This document shows positions 33,836-45,300 of a stretch of DNA of 64,000 nt, piece by piece. The DNA is from Micractinium sp. NFX-FRZ (taxonomy: Eukaryota; Chlorophyta; Trebouxiophyceae; Chlorellales; Chlorellaceae), in the NCBI GenBank assembly GCA_029339195.1, contig JAPTJF010000075.1, positions 2,185 through 66,184 of the forward strand, given 5' to 3'. The notes beneath the pieces were generated by a model. That model made no database searches, was not told the origin of the DNA, and saw only the letters and a list, made by a program, of their open reading frames with translations. Numbering within the stretch: the stretch's first letter is position 1; every line of letters begins with the position of its first letter. Made by a program: the position numbers and the translations under genes.

Positions 33836-35989
33836 TCAGTCTGTCGGAACGGCAGTTCTGCGCCAGAGCCCCCGCCCATGCTGCGCTCGCCCGAAGCATC
33901 CTGCTGCTGCCCCAGCCGAGGGGCGGGCGCCGGCCTGTCGGCGCCACCTCACCGCCGCGCGCGGCGCAGCGGGCCGCTGCTGAACGCCCAGTTGACGTGC
34001 ACAATCTGCAGGCGACGGGGCACAGTAAAGTTTGTTGGGGGTGCATAAGATGCACGCGGAGACACCTGCGCCTCCCCCCCACACCTCCACAGGCGGCTCC
34101 TTCCCATGCCATGCATCAATCACTTCCCCCCCCATGAGCAGCCCGCAAGCCCCCACCCCCCAAGGCTGCCCACCCCCAACAACTTGCCAAGCTCCCTCTC
34201 CCCCGCAGCACACCTGCGTCAGCAGCTCCTTCCCGTCCATCTCGTCAATCGCTGCCTGCGCCTCCTGCTTGGTCCCATACTCAACCAGCGCGTAGCTGCG
34301 AGCAGGTACAGGGAGAACAAGCAACAACTGATCAGAACCATGCTGTGCAACAACAAATTGAGATGGGAGCAGTGCACCTCCAGCTTGATCCCATGCTCAA
34401 CCAGCTCGTGCTGTGGGCAAAAGAAAGAGTGAAGAGAACGAGCGATGAAGGCGAGTGCAGGTGTGGCGCTGCCCCCAGTATCCGCCCCCACCACCCAGCC
34501 ATACGTTTGCCTGGACAACCTCCCATCCTTGCCCCCGCAAACACTCAACACAAGCCATAAACACCCAGGGCACCCACCCACCCCTTGACGAATCCGGTGC
34601 GGCGGTCCAGGTTCATGTAAATGTTCTTCACGTCCCCAAACTCTGCAGGGTAGGGGGCAGGAGGGGATGCGAGGTCAGTGCGGACAGACAGACACACACA
34701 CACCGGAAATACCCACATGGCGGCGCAGGGTCTCAGAGATCTAGCGTTCTTCTGGCCTCGTTTGCCGAATTTTGGCGGCTGCAGGGCAGCTGGAGCCGGC
34801 AAGCACGCCTGGCGGCGGGCCGCTTTGCGGCACAACCACACACAGTGGCTACCAGATGGCCCGCCAGCGCTTGCGTGGCGGACATGAGGCGTGCGCTTTG
34901 CTGATCAGGTCGGCAGCTGCCTCCCGGCCCTCGGAGACCAACCCATCAGCCCTTCCCAGCGCCTCGCACACCAGGCCAGGCTGAAGCACTTCACTGCCAT
35001 CACACCCAATCGCGCGCTCAGACGCTCCCCAGCCCACCTAGCTGGGCCTCCCACCCTCCCATGCAAACACCTGCCCACCGCCCCGTCTCACCCTCTCCCA
35101 CCCACCCACCCACCCGCAAACAAATGACGTGCACCCTCCCACGCAGCACGCGCCCACCCCGCCACCCACCCAGCTAACTGGCCCGGCCACCCTCCCACAC
35201 ATGGCCAACCACCCTCCCCAGCTCCGTCTCAAGCACCCTCTCCCACCCACCCCAGCACCCTCCCCACCCTCCCCACCTGCAAACGTGTCGTGCACATCCT
35301 CCTCCTGCGCCTCCTCGTGCACCCCCGTTACCAGCAGCACCCAGCCCTCCACGGCTGCAGGCAGGTTCACGCGAAAGGGGGGGCAGTCAGCAGCAGTCAG
35401 CAGCGGGAAGGGCAAGGGCACAGCTGCACTCTGCAGCAGGCAGGCACGCATCCCGACTCGACGGGCTGGCGGGCAAGCGGCTGCGCCACCCGTGCGCCAG
35501 TGGGTCCAACAAATGCACCAAAGCTGTGCCGCCCTGCAAAGCGGCACAAGTCTGCCCCAACGCCTGCCAATGCTGCCGCGCCTGCGGTTCAGTCTGCTGC
35601 CCGACCGCCCTGCGCGTGCGGAGCGGTGCCCGCTCCCGCCCACCGCCCAAGCAGCCAGGCCCCCTCACATTTCGCGGGCCCTGGGCCAGCCTTGTCTGCG
35701 GGGAGCGACTCAAACTGCCCCCCCTGCAAGCGGTCCTCAAGCTCCATGGGCTCACGGAAGCCGCGGCCCTGCAGGCAAAACAAGGAGCACAACAAAGAGG
35801 GCAGGCGGGGGCAGTGAGGCAGTGAGGCAGCGGCGGCGGCGGCGGGAGGGGCTGCAGTTGTGCTCCTGCCGCGCTCCAAGCCGTCTGCCGTCTACCCCAA
35901 CGCTCCAGGACATCTCCACGGCCCACTGCGCCCCCCCTCGGACTCGCCTTCTGCTTGCGTGCCCCGCCCCTTGGCCGATCGACGTCCAT
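33836..35989 (-). CDS. RBM8A: Exon-junction complex RNA-binding protein Y14
   Basis: Minus-strand exons 35989-35948, 35768-35669, 35354-35277, 34642-34582, 34295-34214 and 34005 onward. The RRM is unmistakable: [60 protein letters not shown] and [11 protein letters not shown]. The N-terminus (DVDRP, RKQKGRGF) matches Y14. It pairs with MAGO in the exon junction complex deposited upstream of splice junctions. The first intron has a GC donor (AAG|GCGAGT). The C-terminus is unresolved. Reading straight through the last exon gives an unlikely tail to 33516. A 52-bp intron (33952-33901) would give an Arg/Gly tail ending [11 protein letters not shown] at 33836, consistent with the poly(A) site. Confidence 0.85.
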
Positions 35990-36135
35990 GCTGCCTGCCT
36001 GCTGCCTTCAACCTGCACGATGCCAGGAGAAAAAATCGGAGCGTCTATGAGACTTCCGAGCGCGCTCTGGCAGCGCCACATTGCGGCGATCTGCATGGAG
36101 CGACGCAGCTGCAGGCCTGCAGCGCTGGGAGCGTG

Positions 36136-36143
36136 GTATATTG
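36136..36143 (-). promoter_or_regulatory. TATA-like element between divergent genes
   Basis: GTATATTG reads as a TATA-like box on both strands, about 150 bases upstream of the Y14 ATG on the minus strand. The plus-strand FxxHAG gene starts about 500 bases away, so the element most probably serves Y14. Confidence 0.4.
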
Positions 36144-36638
36144 CACTTAGATGGTGTTACACACCTCTGAAGAGCTAAACGCCGCTCTCTGCCCGCCGCA
36201 GCTGTGGTGATGGCCGCTCTTCTCCACTGGCGACGCTCGGGGCTGATCTGGTGGCTGATTACAACGCTATGCTTCCTCAACAAGCGCTCAGTCGGCCAGG
36301 ACGCCCCGGCCCACGTGGCCTCTGAGTTTTCTTCCGCGTTCCCCAGCTTGCACAGCTCTCCTGTGTGCTTGGGCGCCCAAGACATCGTGTTTCATTCGAC
36401 AAGGGACCAGAATTGGCCACCTCCCGCTCGGGAAGCCCCTCCCTCGATACCCCAGTTTGCTCGCAGCGGTTTTGCTGCCTGCAGAGGTGGCTGTGGGCGT
36501 AGATGACGAAAGACAAGTAGCACAAACTTTGGAGGCGGGTCTGCATGCCTATGTTGCGGAGGCTGCTGAGGGTGGAGGCCGGGAGCGGCGCCGGCCGGAA
36601 GTCGGGTGCGGTGGCTCGGAGGCTTTGGGCAGCCTCGC

Positions 36639-38127
36639 ATGCCATTGCATGCGTGCCACATTGTGATGCCTCCGTGCAGTGCGCTAAGTGGCTTTTTGCG
36701 CTGCCGCCTGCCTCCGCGCCGGTGCGCCTCTTATTTGGCCAACCGCAGTGTTGCATTTGTGTGTGAGGTGCTGGCCCCGCCCGCATGTCAACAGCACGTT
36801 GTCCCGGCCTTGAAACCACCCCACCTGTGTTTGCACAGATTGGCTGCTAGGGGGGCACTCTCAACACACGCTCGTACAGTGCACCAGCGCTTGCTGCCAC
36901 GGCCAGCCGCTGGCCGTGTCGGCACTTGGCGGGGGCATCTACCGGGCAGCCGACTTTGAGGCGCATGCAGGTGGGGCAGGGGCGGCGAGCTGGGGCTTTG
37001 GGGCATGAGGTGCGATGCACTCAGTGGCGGGGAGGGGACTTGCAGGGGGCTACTGCACCGCAATGCGGGGGCACGAAGTAGCAGCGAGCCAGTGCCGGCT
37101 GGCGTGTCCGCTCCGGGGCTACCGCTCACCGTACCACGCCTCCCTCCCTCCTGGGTCGCTCCCCGCAGGCTGTGCGCCGCACAGGCACTGGCAGGAGACG
37201 CTGCGGGTGGGGTCTTGGTTGAAAGTGAGGGCGGCAAGCCAGAGGGTGGGGCAGAGCCTTGTGGTGGCGGCGCTGCAGAGGAGGGCGGCGGGAGGCTGCT
37301 GCGGCAGCGGCAGAGCGGGATGGGGCAGCGGGAGCAGGCACAGCACGCACAACAGCATGCAGCGCAGGCACAGCAGGCGCAGCAGGCGCAGCAGGCACAG
37401 CAGCAGGCAACGCTTCCACAGCAGGCGCAGCAGGCACAGCAGGCTCAGCAGCAGAGGCACAGCAGGCTCAGCAGCAGAGGCACAGCAGGCTCAGCAGCAG
37501 AGCCAGGAGGTGCAGGATCCCCCGATGCCCCAAGCCCAGGAGCTGGCGCCCCCGGCACAGCAGTAGTTCGACAGCCCCGTCGGGGACAGGGGTTGCGAGA
37601 TGTGCCACCGGGAGCTGGGCGAAAAGTGAAGTGTAGTTTGCAAGCAAGTGATGCAGCTGCCGCTGACGCTGACCGGCACAGCAGGCACAGCAGGCACAGC
37701 CGCAGGCCACCCAGCAGCAGCAGGCACCACGCATGTCAACAGCCTCGCTCTTCTGTCCCGCTGTGCCCCGCAGGGTGGTGGCGGCGTGCAAGGACCTGCG
37801 AGCGCCCGTGGCATTGTGGCTGTCACGGGTGATAGACGCAACGCGCCCCTCCGAGCTACTTGCCAGAGCGTTCTTGGTCGGGTGCCAGGCGACACAGCCC
37901 GGGCCCGGATCATGCGCCTGCCTCACCGCCTCACTCTGCAGGAGCGCCGCCACCTGTACACACCCTCCCACCCCTGGCAAGGCGAGAAATCAAGCCCAAA
38001 TGTCGAGCCACCTCCCCCCTGCCCCTGCCTGCAGGAGCGCCGCCTGCGACTGCAGCTGGAGCAGGGGCGCCACGCTGCGGCGGCGCATGGCATGACCACA
38101 GCGCTGCGCCTGGCGGGCATGGCTTAA
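36639..38127 (+). CDS. TDBD-like (FxxHAG) domain protein
   Basis: Exons 36639-36767 (start tentative), 36880-36970, 37169-37224, 37567-37625, 37774-37888 and 38035-38127 (TAA) join in phase to give about 180 residues. VAFVCECTSACCHGQPL, then GGIYRAADFEAHAGCAPHRH and WQETLRVGSWLK resemble the C-x-C...HG...FExHAG core of the TDBD/SAND-like domain of plant PHD-finger nuclear proteins. A second Cys cluster (GCEMCHRELGEKVVAACKDL) and a helical C-terminus (LRLQLEQGRHAAAAHG) follow. A small nuclear regulator is plausible but inferred. Acceptor tag at 37564-37566 skips a CAG-rich tandem array. The penultimate intron needs a GC donor (CAG|GCGACA). The 5' end is uncertain: a hydrophobic short frame at 36204-36506 might be an upstream exon or unrelated. 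Confidence 0.6.
37368..37508. repeat. CAG-rich array including three 23-bp units
   Basis: Imperfect CACAGCAGGCG units lead into three exact copies of a 23-bp unit (GCACAGCAGGCTCAGCAGCA plus GAG) at about 37438-37506. The array is interpreted as intronic in the FxxHAG gene, because exons at 37224 and 37567 join in phase without it. Confidence 0.75.
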
Positions 38128-38180
38128 TGCGCAGCCCGTGAGGACTGGGCCGGCTGCTGAGCAGCGCCGGATTGCATGCA

Positions 38181-38238
38181 TGCAGGCAGGCAGGCAGGCT
38201 GCTGGGCAGAGCAAGCTGCAGGCAGGCAGGCAGGCAGC
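38181..38238. repeat. (GCAG/GGCA)n microsatellite
   Basis: Two tetranucleotide GGCA runs flank GCTGCTGGGCAGAGC, downstream of the FxxHAG-gene stop. No supported gene lies in 38128-39375. Confidence 0.85.
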
Positions 38239-38770
38239 GGTTGCAGCGATTCACCCACCACTGTTTTCAGGTCCGCTCCGAGTGCGGCACGCCATCTTCC
38301 TCTGTGTCGCCCACCCTCTCGCCTCCACCTGAGGTGCGCGCCCGTGCCTGCCTACGCTTGCAACGCTTTCGCCCCACTGGTGTGGGCACGCTCATTGTTT
38401 ACCGGACAGTTCTGGCCACGGATGGAAGGTTGGAAGGGCGAGGGAGCGAGCAGAACCCCAGAACGATTGCATCACGTGCGTCCCACTCTTTGCTCCTAAT
38501 TGTGCTGGCCTCCTGCAGTAACCTGTAGTACACTTGCCCGCCACTGTCAGAAAGAGGGATGCCCTAAGAGCGAACAGTGATGCTTGTCTGTGGCTGGACG
38601 GCTGAGGAGGCTGAAGTGATAACGTTGGAGTGGCGCTGCCAGCTCAGACGCGTGCTGCCTCTGCAGACGTGCCGCTGCCAGCCTGGCAGGCACCTGCAGC
38701 AACCCTTGCTGCTGCTGCTGCGCTTGCAAAGCTGGCAGACCAAACACTACACAGCCTGCAATCTGCTGAG

Positions 38771-38775
38771 TTACA
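38771..38775 (-). terminator. Candidate poly(A) signal of the SnRK1 beta-gamma gene
   Basis: TGTAA on the minus strand, about 600 bases after the stop at 39376, in an interval without another supported gene. Confidence 0.4.
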
Positions 38776-39375
38776 GGTTGATGTTGGGGCATGGCGGCAT
38801 GGTCGCCCAGACAAGGATTGGGAGCAAAGACGGGAAGACAGGGGACGGCGAACGGAGGAAAGAATAGTGTGCTTGTGGAGTGCGGGCCAGCCAGGCAGCC
38901 TGCAACAGTGCGACGGGTGGTAAGGGCAAGCTGGGTCAGAGGCGGCTGCAGCAGCTGGCCGGCAGGCTGCGGCACGCGGAGGGACCGATTCTGAGTGCAC
39001 ATTGAGAGCGCAAGGGGCGGGCAACAGGGGCAGGAGGAGGGGCCGTCGGGCGGAGGGGCCGTATGCTCGAGCAGTGCTGGGAGGGGCAGGGGAGAGGGGT
39101 TGCAGGGTGAGAGAGAAGCAAGGCGAGCCTGCAGCCGCGGGTGGGCACATCAGTGGAGACGGCCTATGCTGCGCCAGCACCAGCGCCAGCGCCGGCCGCC
39201 GCTAGCGGGACAGCAACCAGCCCGCTGCAGGCTGGTGGGCAACGGGCCCCGGTGGGCAAGGGGCCTGCCTGCTGTGCCGTGCCTGCTGTGCTGCGCCCGC
39301 TGCTGCGCCAGCTGCTGGCCGGGGCAGTGCCCGTTGGGCCGGAGCAGGGGGGAGTCCTGCCAGGTAGCTGCCGGG

Positions 39376-42300
39376 TCAGAGGAGGAGGAAAGCCGCCACG
39401 TCAGAGAGGCTCACGATGCCCTCCACCCGCCGCGTCTCCCCATCCACTACCACCAGCCGCCGCACGCCCGGCACCGACAGCCGCTCCACTAGAGAGCGCA
39501 GCGGGTCGTGGGGCGTGCACATGTGCAGGCGCTTGGAGGCCGCAGCGGCGGCTGCCGCAGCCGCGCCAGCCGCCGCTGCGTCGGCTGCGCCGCCGAGGCT
39601 GGCGGCGGAGCCGCGGGGCGAGCCGCCCCACTGAGGCGGGCCGCCCGCCGCCTGCGCTGCCGCCGCCGCCGCCTGTGGCGGCGGCAGCGGCGGGCCTGCC
39701 AGCGCCAGCGCTTGGCCCACGGTCACATCCTCAAACTGCAGCCGCGCGTATGCGTTGCCCTGCAGGCAGCACGGTGAGCAGGCAGAGGGGAGGCGGGGCG
39801 AGGCGGGGTGAGGCAGGCCCGGAAGCGGGCGAGCAGGTTGGGGCGGGCAGGCAGGCAGGCAGGCAGTGTGCATACAGCGATGCCACGCGCAGTACTGTGC
39901 CCCGTGTTGCCAGCCCTGCAAAGCACAGCTCGCCAGCAGCAGCCCCAGGGCAATTGGGTTCGAGGCACACTCCCACCCCCGGCCCTACACAAAGCCTTCA
40001 CCCCAACGTGCCCACACGCACCTTTGCAAGCATCGTGATGTCAGCCCGAGCGTACACATCCAGCAGCACCCCCGCTGAGTCCACAACCGGCAGGCACGAC
40101 ACCCCCGCCTCCAGCAGCAGGCCTAGGGCCTGGGTGAGAGGCGTGTCGGGGTGCACGCAGGCCAGCTTGGCGACGCGGCAGGCGGGGCGGCGGCGCCGCG
40201 GCGCCGCGCCGCCGCTGCCAGCGCTTTCCTGCGGCGAGGCGGGACCGGGCGCAAGGTGTTTGTTTTAACATAAGCAGGGTGGCAGTGCAGGATGCACCAA
40301 ACCAATGGTGGGCAGCACATTGCTGGTTGATTTTGTAATTGGCAAGGCGGGCCAGGGCAGGGGGGGCAGTACCGAGGCGGCACGGCGGCTGCACGGGCAC
40401 AGCTTGGCGCCAGCGCGACCTGCCCGGGGGCAGCCCGCCCCGCCGGCCGGGGCATGACCATGCCCCCCTATACCCTCCACTCCCGCCCTCCCGGCCCCTC
40501 TGCCCACCCCGCCCGTTCCCCGCCCCCGCCCGCCCTGCACCCCTGCCCACTCTATCCCCACCCCGCCCACCGCACCTGCTGCTGCTGCTCCGCTTGAATG
40601 GAGGCCGCCATGCTGCTGTTGAGGGCCCATGTGCCGATGGGCAGCGAGCTCAGAGGCTGAGCCAGCAGGGGCAGCGAAGCCAGGGAGGCGCGGAAGTGGC
40701 GCATGAGGCACGCCAGCACTCCAGAGATGGTGGCCGTGTGGAGCACGTCCCCCTCGGGGCACTCGGATGCTGCCAGGGAGGCGGAGGCGGTGGGGGAGGG
40801 CGGGGAGGCAGTGGGGGAGGGGGGCGGCAGCGAGGCGGCGGAAGGGACGCCGGGGGGGCCTGCAGGCGGCGGGACAGGCGGGACGGGGGGGCAGGCGGGG
40901 AGGCCGGCGGTGGGCCAAGGGGCGGGGTGATCAGTCGGGGGGTGAAGGGGTGGGATTGGAAGGGTGGAACTGCAGACGGCTGGCACCATGTGCCGATGCA
41001 GGCAGGCAAAGCTTGCAACAGCTGCAGCACAGCTGCCCTAGTCACGCATGCCAGCACAACCCCAGGCGAGCAGGCGCAGCCGTCGCAGCAGCTCTGGCCG
41101 CGAGCTGCCCGGGGCGGTCGGCGCACTGCTGCCTGCGCTGGTTGCTTGGGGCCCTCGGCCCCTGGCCCCTGCCTCCCGTCCCCACCACGCAAATTCAGCC
41201 GCTCCCCGCCCGCCCGCCTGCCAAACCGGAAACCACCCAACAACGCTCGCTCACCCTTGCTGTTGTTGGAGAGCACAGGCGCCATGCTGCAGCCGCGCTC
41301 AAACAGCGTGCGCACGACCGCCGACAGGCTGTCGTTGGGGTGCACGGCCACCAGCGGGCGCGGCGGCTGCACCCCCTCCGCCTCCAGCTCCTCTCGAAGC
41401 GACCTGCGGGGCGGGAGACGGGAAGGAGAAGCATGGTGGGGGTAGGCGGATGGAAAGATGAGGGCAACGGGGGCATAGAGGTGGGTGCACCCCCTCCGCC
41501 TCCAGACGGGGCCATAGCGGTGGGTGCAAGGGCGGCGGGGGTACAGCAAGTGGGGTGAGCGGCTGCACCCGGTCTGCCTCAAGCGACATGCAGGGGGTGC
41601 ACAGAACGACCTGCAGGACGTGCTGGGTTACATGCTGCCAACGCCTTCATGTATCGTGCTGGGTTACATGCTGCCAGCGCCTCGCTGTCTCGCCCGCCGG
41701 CTCAGGTCCCAACCTTGCAAAGCTGCACCTCAGGCACCCATACAGGTGAGGTTCAAACCCCCCAGGTCTTAGCCTGTCTTAGCAGGTGGGAGCTCACCGC
41801 ATCGTGTGCTGGTCCACCTCCTGCTCGCTAAAACCCTAACCACACACCCGACACCCAAACTATGAACTCTCGACAGTTCATATCTTAAAGTAGGGGCTCT
41901 GAGTAGTAGCTCACCGTATTGTGTGCTGGTCCATCTCCTGCTCGCTCATGGGGTTCACCCCGCTGCTGACCACGGAGCGCAGGTGCTGCAGGGGGGCACA
42001 CAAGGCGGGAGGAGAAGGGGCAGGGGGCACGACTCAGCAACTGCTAGGTCTTGTAGGGGCTTGCGCCTCAGGCTCTCATGTTTATGTGTGTATGGCGGAG
42101 CGGCAGGGGCAGAGAGGCACGGCAGGGGCCGAGAGGCACGGCAGCGGCAGAGAGGCACGGCAGGTGCGTGGAGCCGGGTGTGCGGGGTGCCGGGGGAACA
42201 AGGCTGGGCGGGCGAGGGTGGGCAGGTGAGGGGGCACGCTGGCCGGCTGGAGGCTGGCCCACTGGCCAGCGCGGCAGTACGCGCAGTCAGCAGCCAGCCC

Positions 42301-45300
42301 AACACACTCATTCCTAAATAGCAGGCCGTGCCGACCCACCAGCAGCATGCGGATAAAGTCGAGAGGCCGCCAGCCCACCCAGCAAACCACAGCCCAGCAG
42401 CCCACCCAACAAAATCAGTACTAGCTGGCATGCGTTCTCAGCCCAGCCACCTGCAGCATGTGTATGAAGTCGGATGCCGACAGCATGCCCAGCACGCGCC
42501 CCTGCTCGCCATCCCACAGCGGCGCTGACGCAATGCCTGCACACACGTGCATGGGCACAGGGGGGGCGGCGGCATTGTGGAGGGAGGCGGGGGGGCACGT
42601 TGGGCATCAACAGCGGGGGTGTGACTCGCAGCAGGCGGGCCGGGGGTCATAAGCGGGGCAGGAGCATTGGGACGGCAGGGCAGGGCATGCAGGCGGGGCC
42701 TTGGGCACCTGGGGCACACTGGAACAGAGAAGCAGGGGGTGATTCCACAGCCTCCCTCCCCTCCCTGGCTGGCGCACCCTGCCTCAGCACTCCTCCCCTC
42801 CCCGCCCTCCCTTCCTGCCTCCCCCCGTGCTGGCTCACCCTGCTCCTGCCTGCCTCCCTGCGCTCCTGGCCGGGCTCACCCTGCTCGAGCACGCCCTCCC
42901 TGCCCTCCCTGCCCTGGCTCACCCTGCTCGTGCAGCGCGTGGAAGGCCTGGCGCATGGGCAGGTCGACATCCAGCAGCACCACCTTGCCGCTCTCGGGGA
43001 TGAGCTCGTAGGCTGAAGGGAGGGTGAGGGTGAGGGGTGGGCAGGAGGGAGGGCGGGCATGAGGAGGAGGGGTGGGATGGGGGAGGCTCAGGCGGGAGCT
43101 TATTGACCGGGCAGTTGCGAGAAGAAAGATGGGCCGAGGGGCATATCGGTAAGCTCGGCGAATCGGCAGGCGGGAGGGGCAGGTTGGCACCCAGCAGCAC
43201 CAACTTGCCACCCCCACGGCTGAGCTCGTAGGCTGAAGGGGGGGTGACGGGCGCGGGGAGACAGGGGACGCGCAAGGGAGGGAGGCGGGCACAATGACAG
43301 GGGCAATGGCAGGGGCAGGGGGAGGGTAGATGTGGGCGTGTGTGTGCCGAGTACCCTTGAATGTCCACGCCAGTAGTCCACCGGTAGTCCAAGCAAGCAC
43401 AGTGCTTACTCACCCCCTGCTCCCTCCCTCCCTCACCCGAGTGATGGTTCAGGAATTCGGCCACCTTGCGCTTGGTGTACATGGGCTCATCCGCCTGCAC
43501 GGCAATCGGGGCCAGCACGCCGCCGCTGCCGCCGCGCCCGCCGCCCCCGCTGCTGCCGCCTGCGTCGCCCGTCGCCACCTCCATGTCCGCCACTGCAGGC
43601 GGGGAGGGGGGGATATGATGACGGGCATGGGAAAACAGGTTGGGTTGGTTTCGTAATGAAGTGATGCCGGGTGTTGCTCGCCGCCCCCCATGTCCCCCAC
43701 TGCAGGACGGCAGGGACAGACGAGGGCGGGGGGGAGCGGCATGCTGTGTTTGCGTGGGTCGGCGTCGTGTGGAGGGCGAGAGAGGTGGAAACCAGGCGAG
43801 CGTTGAGAGGGGGGCAGCCAGCTGAGGTACGCATTTCGCCTAGGGGGCGGCAGCAGCATCCGCATGCAAAGCAGCCAAGCAGCGGCACACTTGGCAAGCA
43901 GCGCACACCACCTGCCAAACTCCCTGCCCCGCTACACACCCACCAGCCCCGCCCCCCACCTGACTGCGCCCGAGAGGAGGGCGCGGTGCCGCCGTGGCTC
44001 AGCTGGTGGTGAAGCATGCCGGCCTGCGGCTGGTGCTGCGGGTGCTGCTGTACGCCGTGCTGCTGCTGCTGCTGCTGCTGCGGGTGCGCATGGTGCGGGT
44101 TCTGCGCGTGCTGTTGCTGCTGCTGCTGCTGCAGGCTCTGGTGCAGGCCGCCCGGGGGGGGATGTCTGCGAGGACAGTGTGTGTGCGGGGCGGGCGAGCG
44201 AGCCGGCGTGTGGGCGGCCAGGCCACCCGACATGCCTGAGTGCCTGGTGCCCAACGCTGGGACGACGCGCATGCATCACTCGTGCACAAGGCTGGGACGA
44301 TGTGCATGCATCACTCCGTGCACAAGGCTGGGACGACGCGCAGGCACCACTCGTGCACACACATATGCACACACAGCCACCCGTGCTTCTGCGCCGCCGC
44401 CTCCTGCCCCTTCAAAAGTGGCTCCAAACATGCCCCTCCACCACACAGGCCTCACATGCTAACGATCCTGCTTGTGCACATGACGCACACTCACCCGTGC
44501 TTCTGCGCAGCCGCCTCCTGCCCCTCCGATTTGGCTCTAAGCATGCCCCCTCCACCACACAACCCTCACATGTTAACAATCCTGTCTGTGCACACAACGC
44601 ACACTCACCCGTGGTTCTGCGTCGCCGCCGCCGCCTGCCCCTCCGGCTTGCGCACAAACAGCCAGTTGTTCACGTTGCCCAGCGGGTCGGGCATGAAGGG
44701 CTGGCTCTCGTCGTGCCGCCACTCGCCGTCAACGATGAACTTGTACTGGTGGTAGCTGCAGGCACGGAGGGGGCGTGGAGAGCGGGGGCAGGGGTGGGGG
44801 CACGTTGATCATCAGTACGCAGCACTGAATGAGTGCAGGCCCAGGCCACCGGTCATCAGCAATGATCTTGCAATGCTGCTGGCTGCAGGGGGGACGTTGG
44901 TTTAGGTGATTTCCATGTGACGGCAAGGAAGCTGTGCAGGGCGCGACGTCGACGGCAAGGGACGTTGCCCTACAGTGAGGGCTGCAGGGAGGCCGAGGGA
45001 GGGACCAACGTTTGATGACATGACAAAGGAGCAATGGCAAACTAGCACGATGCCGCACACGATCGGTGCGTTGGGGTGGGCCGGGGCGACCGGCACCGCC
45101 GGGAAGTGAACCAGGAACCAGCAGCCTCACTGGAGCTGGCAAAGAGAAGGAAGCTCTCCCGCCTCCACCCTCCCAGGCACTCGTGTCCACCAGCGGCAGC
45201 CACGGCAGCGGCGGCAAGCTGGCGGCAGCACGGTTGGCAGCGCACGCAGCACACCATCACCACTGCCCCAGGCGGCCAGTTCATGCGGAAGGCCGAAAGG

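Noticed and set aside
36204..36506. Short plus-strand frame with a hydrophobic N-terminus (LIWWLITTLCFL)
   Set aside because: Not linked by phase to downstream exons and has no second supporting feature. Kept only as a possible upstream exon of the FxxHAG gene.
37005..37832. Long Gln/Ala-rich frame over the CAG array, possible frameshifting 23-bp repeat gene
   Set aside because: Flanking exons 37169-37224 and 37567-37625 join in phase without it, so the array is best explained as intronic.
41745..41775. GGTTCAAACCCCC, suggestive of a tRNA T-arm
   Set aside because: The stem bases do not pair properly and no acceptor or anticodon arms could be built around it.
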